Shown here one piece after another: positions 8,664 to 16,379 of a stretch of 34,447 nt of DNA. Where the stretch lies: the NCBI RefSeq assembly GCF_001625655.1, contig NZ_AUYB01000091.1:1-34447 (forward strand), written 5' to 3'. The position numbers and the translations under genes are program-made. The notes below the pieces were generated by a model that was not told where the DNA came from, did not search any database, and saw nothing but the letters and a program-made list of their open reading frames with translations. This stretch comes from Pseudoalteromonas luteoviolacea DSM 6061. Lineage in GTDB: Bacteria; Pseudomonadota; Gammaproteobacteria; Enterobacterales; Alteromonadaceae. Each line of letters begins with the position of its first letter. Position 1 is the first letter of the stretch.

Positions 8664-8830
8664 CGAATCTCCAAAAGCAACAATTCGTGCCAAGGAAATA
8701 CCCAATAAACCAACATCCTTATTAGTAAGCTCTACTTCTCGGGAGTTCTAGGAGGCACTTAAGTTTAAGTGTTGTCTCCAAAGGAACGACCTCATCCTAC
8801 ACTTATGTTTTTTATTTGTAAATACATTTA
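8638..8830 (-). ncRNA. Candidate structured small RNA
   Basis: A noncoding minus-strand stretch ends in a textbook rho-independent terminator (8638-8663) but follows no minus-strand gene. Upstream of it is a stem-loop at 8751-8779 (GGAG/CTCC outer stem, CACTTAA/TTAAGTG inner stem). The RNA-sense strand holds four GGA motifs (AGGATGAGG, TTTGGAGAC, AAGGATGTT, TTTGGAGAT), a pattern seen in CsrA/RsmA-binding RNAs. The 5' end near 8810-8830 is a guess, and no known RNA family was matched by eye. Confidence 0.45.
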
Positions 8831-9229
8831 GGGTAAAAAAGTTCACATGTAATTTAAATGTATAAAATGTATACCGGTGTTTTCAATTTATGTTTTTTTT
8901 CATATTAAGCATTTTAAATTCATATCATACAAAAGGATAGAGCTATAATTTTTCAAGTTTAATTATTGTTTCTGTATTGGGTCTAATTGATGGTTGAGTT
9001 TAATTTCATGAAAATTAAGCTTTTTGTTTGGTGGGGTGTTTTGGGGATATTCCAGAGTTGGAATATAAATGTTAATAGAATGTTTTGTTATAAAGCGTTT
9101 TTACTTTTTCTGTCGAAGAGTAGCGTATTGTCTCCAAACCTGATCAAGCCGAAAAATCATGTCTGATTTTCTTGGAATAAACAGCTTTGTATACCATGCT
9201 TAGACGGGAGTTCTGTAGATTTTAATAAT
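8831..9229 (+). other. Intergenic region with in-frame ORF before the TPR gene
   Basis: This AT-rich stretch precedes the TPR gene. It contains a 52-residue open frame, 9008-9166, starting MKIKLFVWWGVLGIF. That frame is in phase with the TPR gene: only its TGA at 9164-9166 separates them, and no stop occurs from 9167 to the TPR start. No good ribosome site is visible at either start. Otherwise no clear feature. Confidence 0.4.
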
Positions 9230-10276
9230 ATGCTAGCAGCAATTTGGTTATCGGTCACAGTGGCACTGACGCCCAGTGAAATGTTTAAAACACTAAACCA
9301 ACTTAAAGATTTAAACAGCAAAAACTCGCCACAAGCCGCCGATTTATTTCGGTCTATAGAGAGTAGGCTTCCTAGAAAACCAAGCAGAGGCTTGTATGAG
9401 CTATATCGCATTGGTTTAGAGTCTGGGGTGCGAGTCCAAGATACTGATCTTGTGAGTAGTGTCGTGACTGTGCTTGCTTCTAAGCCATGGCAAAGCATTA
9501 CCGAGGGCGGTGAGCTTGATATCGTTACAGCCGTCGCCATTTATCATCGCCGTATCCATGATTATAGCCATGCTGAAGCTTTAAATGAGTGTGCTATTTC
9601 TTATGCAGCCAACCCCAAAGAGTTTGCAAGAGTTGCGAATAACATGGCCGTTGTTTATCGGTACAGCGGTCAACTAGCCAAAGCCAGTAAAATTTTGAAA
9701 GAGTCTTTATTACTTGCCGAAGACCGAGAAATTATTGCAAACATCAAAAACAATCTAGGCAACATATATTTTGATCAAGAAAAGTATCGTAATGCTCAGC
9801 TGATGTACAAGCGTGCATTCCGGTTTCATTCTGAAGTCGGGCAGTCGGGGTATGCTGCCGGTACTGGGCTTAATCTTTTGAACACACAAATATTTTTGCA
9901 AGACTGGCAGAGCTTTACAAGGTACAAAAGCTCTGTCGAAATGGAAATTGAGGCAAGCAATCTATCGGTATTCAAAAGCTTCTTTATTTGGCAACAACAC
10001 CTTTTTGAAGTGACTCAAAAAGGTAAAGAGCTCAAATCGGAAGAAATAGCACAGTTAATTGATGCAATACCATTATTGCTAAAGAGTGAACTGGGACCTT
10101 CCCTCGAGTTTTATGCAAAGTTGCTAAACAACCAGTTACTGCATCAAGCTTTACAGAATCAACTTGAAAAGACACCAAATATCAGAGATATAAAAGCTCC
10201 TACAGGAAAAAGAGTGGAGTTAACAAAGTGGTGCTCTAATTCATCTGTGGCTAAAAAGTACTTTTCTGATTTTTAA
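9230..10276 (+). CDS. TPR-repeat protein
   Basis: This 348-residue helical protein has tetratricopeptide-type repeats at about 115-235. The repeat signatures are HDYSHAEALNECAISYAAN, NNMAVVYRYSGQLAKASKIL and NNLGNIYFDQEKYRNAQLMY. TPR arrays hold protein partners; no catalytic domain is seen. The ATG at 9230 has no convincing ribosome site and the frame is open back to 9167, so the true start is uncertain. A later Met at residue 18 (MFKTLNQLKDL) is another option. Residues 2-14 are mildly hydrophobic. The M6 protease gene begins 74 bases downstream on the same strand, so co-transcription is possible. Function unknown. Confidence 0.7.
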   Translation: MLAAIWLSVTVALTPSEMFKTLNQLKDLNSKNSPQAADLFRSIESRLPRKPSRGLYELYRIGLESGVRVQDTDLVSSVVTVLASKPWQSITEGGELDIVTAVAIYHRRIHDYSHAEALNECAISYAANPKEFARVANNMAVVYRYSGQLAKASKILKESLLLAEDREIIANIKNNLGNIYFDQEKYRNAQLMYKRAFRFHSEVGQSGYAAGTGLNLLNTQIFLQDWQSFTRYKSSVEMEIEASNLSVFKSFFIWQQHLFEVTQKGKELKSEEIAQLIDAIPLLLKSELGPSLEFYAKLLNNQLLHQALQNQLEKTPNIRDIKAPTGKRVELTKWCSNSSVAKKYFSDF

Positions 10277-10350
10277 TTTTATTTGAATTTGGTTAAAAAA
10301 AGGTCAATACTTTAGTTTCCGTATCAGGAAAACTTGTAAAGGAAACTATA

Positions 10351-12237
10351 ATGAAGTTAATAAAATCAATGTTGGCGATTTCTTCGCTAACCCTACCAAT
10401 GCTCTCGCAAGCAGCTATTCCCTATCAAAACGAAGAGTACCAGTTTACCCAACCCAACGGCGAAGTACTCTCTGTTTTCCTCAATGGTAATACTTACTAT
10501 GCAGAGCAGAGAACACAATCAGGCGCCTTATTGGTATTTGATAAAAGTCTAAAAGGTATGGCTTATGCCAAAGTAAGTGATGATGGTACCCACCTTGTGT
10601 CAACGGGAGAACTAGCATCAGAACTTCATACCACGCAGGGTAATTTGGTTCAGCTAAAAACGGTCAAGCAACAGGGCCTTTCCAAAGAGGCTATTGGCGC
10701 ACTTGTTGAACAAAAGCAGCAAGAACTGATGCCTGCGTTAGAGAGTCCATTAATGACTCGTATGCAAACAAGTTCAGTAAATACGCAGATTAGTGGTCAA
10801 GTTAAAGGTCTGACAATCATCATCGATTTCCCAGATGAACGTGGTACCATAACTAAATCTCAAGTAGAACGTTTCTTAAATGAGAGAAACTATACTGAAT
10901 TTGGTAACGCGCAGTCTGTTAGAGGCTATTTTTTGGAAGTGTCAGGTGAGAAGTTGGATTATACCAACACGGTAACTGCTTATTATACTGCCAAGAAAAA
11001 CAAAGCGTATTACGCAGACTCCAGTCTTAGCTCTACTGTACGCTCTCAAGAGCTAATAAAAGAAGCGTTAGACTGGTTGGAATATCAGCAAGGTTTTAAC
11101 TTCTCGACACTCACTACGAATGGTAGCGGTCAAATTCGTGGCCTAAATATATTTTATGCGGGTAACTCTGACAGTGCTTGGTCTAAGGGATTATGGCCTC
11201 ATATGGCTAGATTGAGCCCGAGGTTTTGTGCTGACGGAGTGTGTACTGACAGATACCAGATCACCGATATGCGGGCGAGTTTGTCAATTGGTACATTCGT
11301 GCATGAATCAGGACATTTGATCACAAACTGGCCTGATCTATATGACTATGACGGCAGCTCTGAGGGATCTGTTGCTAGTTACGGTGTTATGGGGTTTGGT
11401 GCAATTGGGACCACCAATAAGTTTCGTCCAACACCGCCCGTTGCCCACTTCAGAGCAATTGCTGGCTGGGATACGGTTACAGAGCTAAACCCAGCTGTAA
11501 ATGCAAATGCGCCAACTGGACGACTGAGCCATACTTCAGGTAGCCATGCATCTTACAAGTGGACAAACCCAAGCAACAGCAATGAGGCATTTTACATTGA
11601 AGCCATACATAAGTCTGGGCAGAACTTAGAGCAGCCAGGTCAGGGCCTTGCCATTTGGCATGTTGATAGCCGTGGTAACAACTCAAACGAGTGGTACCCA
11701 TATATTCAAATGGAGCATGCGGATGGCAATCGTGACCCTGAATATGATCGCAATCGTGGTGACAGCACAGATCTGTATAACGTCAATGGCGAGTTCAATA
11801 GTGTTCTACCAAATGCATTAACATCGCGCGGTACCAATGCTTTGTGGTGGAATGGCAGCGATTCTGGTTTGTCGATTTCTGGTATTTCAGATCCCGCAAA
11901 AACCATTTCGTTTACGGTTGACTCTTCTGTTATTGAGCCACCTAAAGGTGACGTTTATAAAGGCACGTTATCAAATGGTGCACAACAGATCCAACCAAAC
12001 GGCAGTTGGTTTCAATACGGTGGCGGTCAGATAAAGCTAGATCTGACGGGTCCAAACTCAGCTGACTTTGATCTTAAGCTTGAGCGTTGGCAGGGTGGAG
12101 CTTGGCAGCAAGTTGCTATTTCTGAGACTCCTACTTCTGTAGAGTCTATCTCTTATAATGCTACAAGTGGTTACTATCGCATTATTGTTTACTCATATTC
12201 AGGTGCTGGCGATTACACCTTAGTTGTGAACAAATAA
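10351..12237 (+). CDS. Secreted M6-family metalloprotease
   Basis: This 628-residue exported zinc protease is related to immune inhibitor A and other M6 peptidases. Features in order: signal peptide (about 1-21, MKLIKS...LSQA); an N-terminal propeptide (about 22-140); the catalytic domain with HESGH (His318, Glu319, His322) followed by NWPDLYDYDG, the characteristic M6 extension; a beta-rich region carrying IWHVDSRG; and a C-terminal pre-peptidase (PPC)-like beta-sandwich (about 530-628, ending GAGDYTLVVNK) that may be removed or aid secretion and substrate binding. AAAGGAA precedes the ATG. Such enzymes degrade host or environmental proteins. Confidence 0.92.
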   Translation: MKLIKSMLAISSLTLPMLSQAAIPYQNEEYQFTQPNGEVLSVFLNGNTYYAEQRTQSGALLVFDKSLKGMAYAKVSDDGTHLVSTGELASELHTTQGNLVQLKTVKQQGLSKEAIGALVEQKQQELMPALESPLMTRMQTSSVNTQISGQVKGLTIIIDFPDERGTITKSQVERFLNERNYTEFGNAQSVRGYFLEVSGEKLDYTNTVTAYYTAKKNKAYYADSSLSSTVRSQELIKEALDWLEYQQGFNFSTLTTNGSGQIRGLNIFYAGNSDSAWSKGLWPHMARLSPRFCADGVCTDRYQITDMRASLSIGTFVHESGHLITNWPDLYDYDGSSEGSVASYGVMGFGAIGTTNKFRPTPPVAHFRAIAGWDTVTELNPAVNANAPTGRLSHTSGSHASYKWTNPSNSNEAFYIEAIHKSGQNLEQPGQGLAIWHVDSRGNNSNEWYPYIQMEHADGNRDPEYDRNRGDSTDLYNVNGEFNSVLPNALTSRGTNALWWNGSDSGLSISGISDPAKTISFTVDSSVIEPPKGDVYKGTLSNGAQQIQPNGSWFQYGGGQIKLDLTGPNSADFDLKLERWQGGAWQQVAISETPTSVESISYNATSGYYRIIVYSYSGAGDYTLVVNK

Positions 12238-12310
12238 CCAGACAGAAAGCTCGCAATCAAATAGTGGATCTTGATAACCCATTATCCGGTCCACTTTGAG
12301 TAGTACATTA

Positions 12311-12368
12311 CTCCCTAATACGCCACTTAATTTGTTGAAAATTCCCATCTCATTTATCTCCCTAATAC
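12311..12368 (+). repeat. Two direct copies of CTCCCTAATAC
   Basis: The 11-base sequence occurs exactly at 12311-12321 and 12358-12368, a 47-base period (between four and five helical turns). It lies upstream of the Fur box and could be a second operator pair for the biosynthetic operon. Confidence 0.4.
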
Positions 12369-12484
12369 ATAAAGTTTGCACTTTTTCTACGTAAAACGTT
12401 TAGACAAAAGTTTACACGCAATTTCCCGCATTGGTATTAAACGAATGTGAAAGGTTAAAATTTAGTGAATTATTTGTTTGATCT

Positions 12485-12503
12485 GAAATTGAAAATCATT
12501 ATC
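12485..12503 (+). promoter_or_regulatory. Fur box of the biosynthetic operon
   Basis: GAAATTGAAAATCATTATC matches the classical 19-base Fur consensus GATAATGATAATCATTATC at 16 positions and is extended by a further ATTATT. It lies about 70 bases before the first gene of the operon, a typical promoter position. This is the best Fur site in the window. Confidence 0.75.
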
Positions 12504-12572
12504 ATTATTACCTGTATGAGGTACTTTTGGTATTCAAAGCACGCTTATACGTTAAATGATTAAGGAGTAATT

Positions 12573-13586
12573 ATGTCTCGTAGATTTTTATTGACTGGCG
12601 CGACTGGTGTCGTGGGGCTCTCAATGATAGAGCTTTTATCACCCAATGATGAGATTGTTATTCTAGTTAATCAACGATCTTTCAAAGAGTTACCAGTTGG
12701 AGTAAGTCGCCAAATTAAAGGCGATATTCGTAAAGAAAAATTTGGATTAAACCCGGCGCAAATTAGCGAGTTAAATGACATAGAGTGTATTGTGCATAGC
12801 GCAGCACTGACTGACTTTACTGCTGATCCGCAAGTGTTGGCAGAGATCAATGTGGCAGGCTTAAAACATGCCATTGACTTGTCTGAACAGCTTGAAGTGC
12901 CGCTAATTCATATAAGCACAGCATTTGTGAAAGGGCGCAATGGCCATGATTTTAATAATTATGAACACAGTAAGCGCGAAGCCGAGGCTTGCCTTGGAGA
13001 TAACATTACGGTGATCCGCCCATCTGTGATTATCGGTGACAGTGTTTCCGGACTGATGCCGAAAAAGCAAGGGATCCACAACATGCTGAAACTGGCAACG
13101 AAGGAAGTAATACCAATTGTACCCGGAGACGCGAGTACGCTTGTTGATGTTATTCCACGTGATATCGTCGCAAAGTGTATTTTGACCGTCGTTGATAAAA
13201 AGCTCAGTGGTGAGTTTTGGTTAACAGCAGGTGATTTAGCTAAAACACTAGGTGATCTATTAACGCTGGGCGAAGATGAAGAATTAAAGTCACTTTATCA
13301 AGTCAGCTTTAAAGCGCCTAAGTTAATGAGCCCTACCACCTTCGAAAGGTTAGTTAAGCCGGTATTTATGCCTGCACTACCCAAGCGTTTTAAGCGTATG
13401 TTTGAAGAAACTTCTATTTACCTTAAATATCTAGATATGTCTGAAGGCTTTCAATCTGATATTGGCCAATTATCTGAAGTGGCTGGAGAAAGTTTTGACT
13501 ATGATATTCGCCACACGCTGGCAAAAAACTTGGCGGCATACGACCATCAACACCCTCTCATAGCCACGCTTGATGGAGCTATCTGA
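12573..13586 (+). CDS. NAD(P)-dependent SDR, thioester-reductase-like
   Basis: This 337-residue extended short-chain dehydrogenase is of the male-sterility/NAD_binding_4 type, which reduces acyl thioesters to aldehydes. It has the nucleotide motif TGATGVVG (Gly9, Gly12, Gly15), the HSAALTDF stretch, an active-site Ser in HISTAF (about 115) and the catalytic pair Tyr130/Lys134 (NNYEHSK). It is the first gene of a five-gene Fur-box operon; the next gene starts one base after its stop. With an aminotransferase next, the likely step is thioester to aldehyde to amine. No carrier protein or acyl-activating enzyme is nearby, so the substrate presumably comes from primary metabolism. A sugar epimerase role is a less likely alternative. 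Confidence 0.78.
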   Translation: MSRRFLLTGATGVVGLSMIELLSPNDEIVILVNQRSFKELPVGVSRQIKGDIRKEKFGLNPAQISELNDIECIVHSAALTDFTADPQVLAEINVAGLKHAIDLSEQLEVPLIHISTAFVKGRNGHDFNNYEHSKREAEACLGDNITVIRPSVIIGDSVSGLMPKKQGIHNMLKLATKEVIPIVPGDASTLVDVIPRDIVAKCILTVVDKKLSGEFWLTAGDLAKTLGDLLTLGEDEELKSLYQVSFKAPKLMSPTTFERLVKPVFMPALPKRFKRMFEETSIYLKYLDMSEGFQSDIGQLSEVAGESFDYDIRHTLAKNLAAYDHQHPLIATLDGAI

Positions 13587-13587
13587 C

Positions 13588-14811
13588 GTGAGAGAGCAAA
13601 CATTAGAAATGCTTAAAGCACATAGCAACCGATCGAAAGCGCGACTGTCGAGCCTTATGAACTTACCGATTGAGCATGCTGCCCAAGGGGCTGAAATTAC
13701 CGATGAGAAAGGTCAGGTTTACGTTGATTTTGGTGGGTTTGGTGTCTTTATTCTGGGGCACTGTCATCCTCAGGTTATATCTGCCGTAAAGGCGCAAGTC
13801 GACTGTATGCCAATGAGTTCTCGCACCTTGGTAAATCCCGTACTTGCTAGGGTCAGTAAAAAGCTCGTTGATATCTGTCCTGACTCGCTAGAGTATGTCT
13901 TTTTTACTAACTCAGGCGCCGAATCAACAGAGCTTGCTTTAAAGTTAGCGCGTGCCAATGGGTGTGACCACATTATTGCCGTCACAGGAAGCTATCATGG
14001 TAAGTCTTTGGGGGCGCTTTCTGTAACTCATAGAGATGAGTTTAGAGCACCTTTTATGCCACTGTTTAACAATGTGGAGTTTGTTGAACGAGACAATCTT
14101 GATGCTCTGCAAGCTGCCTTTGAGTGTTGTGAAGGTAAAGTTGCATTCATTGCTGAGCCCGTCCAGGGAGAGGGTGGCGTTTATACATTGAGTTATGAAT
14201 TTTTGCATAAAGCAAAAGCTCTTTGCAGCCAATCACAAGGGCTATTTATTTGCGATGAAATTCAATCTGGATTAGCCAGAACGGGTTCCATGTGGGCTAT
14301 AGACAAATTTGGCATCACGCCAGACGTGATGTTAGTGGGCAAGGGGCTCAGTGGTGGCGTGGTGCCTTGTGCAGCCGTTGTTGCTACAGAAGCTGCTTTT
14401 GCACCACTTAATCAAGATTTTATGCTCCATTCGAGTACCTTTGGAGGTTCTCCTGTGGCTTTGGCCGCTGCTGAAGCAACCATTGATGTGCTTATTCAAG
14501 ATGAGGTTGCCGCGAGAGTGCAGATGCTCAGTGAGCAAATTGTGTCAACGCTATCGCAAATCATCGACAAATATAATCAAACACATCAAGCGCACATTTC
14601 AATACGTGCACAAGGGTTGTTGATTGGCATTGATGTGCAGACCCCTGCTCGGGCAGGACAGCTCACCTTGTCTCTACTTAATCAACGAGTATTGACGAGT
14701 CATTCATTAAGCAACGCTTCTACCGTGCGACTTACGCCTAGTGCTTACTTATCGGAAAAGCATTTAGCCCATTTATACGACGCGTTTGCCTGCGCCCTAG
14801 AAAAGATTTAA
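13588..14811 (+). CDS. Class III PLP aminotransferase
   Basis: This 407-residue PLP enzyme resembles the 4-aminobutyrate, acetylornithine and putrescine aminotransferases. Key residues (numbering from the GTG) are the cofactor-contacting TNSGAES (108-114), the PLP ring Asp223 in ICDEIQSGLARTG, and the Schiff-base Lys252 in LVGKGLSGG. The frame opens at TTG 13570 and ATG 13573, inside the SDR gene, but the GTG at 13588 has GGAG at 9-base spacing and begins one base after the SDR stop, so coupling at this GTG is preferred. Its expected job here is to convert the aldehyde made by the upstream reductase into a primary amine. It ends 9 bases before the next gene. Confidence 0.88.
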   Translation: MREQTLEMLKAHSNRSKARLSSLMNLPIEHAAQGAEITDEKGQVYVDFGGFGVFILGHCHPQVISAVKAQVDCMPMSSRTLVNPVLARVSKKLVDICPDSLEYVFFTNSGAESTELALKLARANGCDHIIAVTGSYHGKSLGALSVTHRDEFRAPFMPLFNNVEFVERDNLDALQAAFECCEGKVAFIAEPVQGEGGVYTLSYEFLHKAKALCSQSQGLFICDEIQSGLARTGSMWAIDKFGITPDVMLVGKGLSGGVVPCAAVVATEAAFAPLNQDFMLHSSTFGGSPVALAAAEATIDVLIQDEVAARVQMLSEQIVSTLSQIIDKYNQTHQAHISIRAQGLLIGIDVQTPARAGQLTLSLLNQRVLTSHSLSNASTVRLTPSAYLSEKHLAHLYDAFACALEKI

Positions 14812-14820
14812 GGAAATACC

Positions 14821-15267
14821 ATGAGACAAGTTAATTACATAAAGATTGTAGCAGCACCAGTTCAGTTAGCTTTTGACAAAATTGCAGATTTCAAGTCGTT
14901 TGAAAGCCATTGCCAAGCGGTAATTTCGGTAGAAGTAAAAGAAATATCGCAAAACGAATCAGAGTCAACTTGGTTAGTCCATTTTCATGACGGCAAAATG
15001 TCTTGGACTGAAAAAGATGTTTTTGATGAACAGAACTTAACCATTGATTTTACCCAAACAGCAGGAGATGCGGATATTTTCGAGGGCCGCTGGACGATTG
15101 AAGCAGTGAATGAGTCTGAGTCAAAAGTCTCGTTCGATGCGCGTTTTTGTATGGGGATCCCAACTCTTGCCGATATTCTTGAACCAATTGCAGAGTCAGC
15201 GATTAAACAAAATGTTGAGCAAATGCTGAGCGAACTCTTTACTGAGAGCGATAAGGCGGTTGCATGA
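14821..15267 (+). CDS. SRPBCC (START-like) family protein
   Basis: This 148-residue protein has the pattern of the SRPBCC helix-grip fold. Features are an N-terminal strand with IVAAPVQLAFDKIADF, the central beta-strands (STWLVHF, SWTEKDVF, LTIDFTQTAGDADIFEGRWTIE) and a long C-terminal helix starting ADILEPIAESAIKQNVEQML. The fold binds hydrophobic ligands and includes polyketide aromatase/cyclases and coenzyme-Q-binding (Coq10) proteins. In this operon it may hold or cyclise the pathway intermediate. AAGGAAATACC precedes the ATG. Its end overlaps the next gene by 4 bases (ATGA), so the two proteins are co-translated. Confidence 0.78.
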   Translation: MRQVNYIKIVAAPVQLAFDKIADFKSFESHCQAVISVEVKEISQNESESTWLVHFHDGKMSWTEKDVFDEQNLTIDFTQTAGDADIFEGRWTIEAVNESESKVSFDARFCMGIPTLADILEPIAESAIKQNVEQMLSELFTESDKAVA

Positions 15268-16379
15268 GTATTTACCAACATGCGCAACAGCTGTTAAGTG
15301 ATACTCTGCCGGACCTTGCAAAGTACCTTCATGAAACTGATTTTGAAAGGTTGGAAGGGACGCAAAGTGAAGCAATCAACGTTTTTCGTGAAGCGGGTGG
15401 CGCGGCAACGCTTGTAAAAGAAAAGTATGGCGGTAAAGGCCTTACAGCATGGCAAGGTGTGCTTTTACAAATGGCGTTGGGCGGCGCTTCTCCGTCCCTC
15501 GCTATTGCTGCCGGGATGCATCAGTTTTCTATTGCAACATTGCAAGAAATGGCAAAGGTGGGCAATGGGTTAGAGTCTTTAATGTTAGAAGGCATCTGCC
15601 GCTCCAACTTATTGGTATCGTCTGCTTTTAGTGAAGGTCAGATTGGAAAAAGTATCTTAAAAAGTCAGATAAAAGCTAAAGAAGTGGATAAAGGTTACGT
15701 CATATCTGGTGTTAAGAAACCGTGTAGTTTGGCCCATTGTATGGACCTTTTAACGGCGAGTGTTCAAGTAGAACCTAGACAGGGAGAACCTTACTTTGCG
15801 GTTGCGATGATACACAAAGCCACCGAGGGGATTTCAGTCGAAAAGTTTTGGCAGGCGCCTTTTTTACAGGCAAGTCAAAGTGAAGCCGTAGTGCTGGATA
15901 ACGTATTTGTGCCGCACTCTATGATGGTTAATGTGGACGAAAAGTCTGCTTATCAATCACATATTGCAGGGTTTGTTTGGTTTGAACTGATTACTTGCGC
16001 GTCATATTTAGGCATGGTTTATGGGCTCGTTACTAGAGCATGTGAACAGGGCCGACTGAGTGGAGACGATAAAGCACGCGCTTATATTCAATTGGAGGCC
16101 AGTACTTTATCGCTAAAAGCGGTTGCCAATGAGATGAATAATCAAACCCAAGACACGCTAGCGCATATTTTGGCCATACGGTATCAGCTACAAGATGTAT
16201 TGGCCAGCGTGACTCAAACCACATTGAGTTTAGTGGGTGGGATTAATTACATTAACGACAGTTACTTTGGCACGATTGCCCAAATTGTCCATGCATTTAA
16301 TTTTCACCCCCCGGCAAAACAAGCTATGTACTCACCATTAAATCAGTATTTTAGTGGTCAGCAATTGGAGATGGTGTAA
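15264..16379 (+). CDS. Acyl-CoA dehydrogenase-fold flavoprotein
   Basis: This 371-residue member of the acyl-CoA dehydrogenase superfamily has an N-terminal helical domain (YGGKGLTAWQG and GASPSLAIAAGMHQF, about 55-90), a middle beta domain (SAFSEG, about 116; VLDNVFVP, about 212) and a C-terminal helical bundle. The usual C-terminal segment RxxxIYEGTxEI of true dehydrogenases is absent and is replaced by FHPPAKQAMYSPLNQYFSG. That divergence fits secondary-metabolism members of the fold, which include FMN/FAD-dependent N-hydroxylases such as VlmH as well as desaturases. In this operon it could hydroxylate the new amine or desaturate the chain; sequence alone does not decide. It overlaps the formyltransferase by one base. 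Confidence 0.8.
   Translation: MSIYQHAQQLLSDTLPDLAKYLHETDFERLEGTQSEAINVFREAGGAATLVKEKYGGKGLTAWQGVLLQMALGGASPSLAIAAGMHQFSIATLQEMAKVGNGLESLMLEGICRSNLLVSSAFSEGQIGKSILKSQIKAKEVDKGYVISGVKKPCSLAHCMDLLTASVQVEPRQGEPYFAVAMIHKATEGISVEKFWQAPFLQASQSEAVVLDNVFVPHSMMVNVDEKSAYQSHIAGFVWFELITCASYLGMVYGLVTRACEQGRLSGDDKARAYIQLEASTLSLKAVANEMNNQTQDTLAHILAIRYQLQDVLASVTQTTLSLVGGINYINDSYFGTIAQIVHAFNFHPPAKQAMYSPLNQYFSGQQLEMV

Larger units (their letters stand above)
12238..12572 (+). other. Regulatory gap before the biosynthetic operon
   Basis: This 335-base gap holds several signals. Just after the protease stop is a nested hairpin (AGGTCC-free AT-type stem): AGTGGA at 12263-12268 pairs with TCCACT at 12290-12295, with GATAA/TTATC inside. 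It may end the protease transcript but has no T-tract. Two copies of CTCCCTAATAC follow, then the Fur box at 12485-12503. TTAAGGAG immediately before the ATG at 12573 is a strong ribosome site. Confidence 0.5.
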
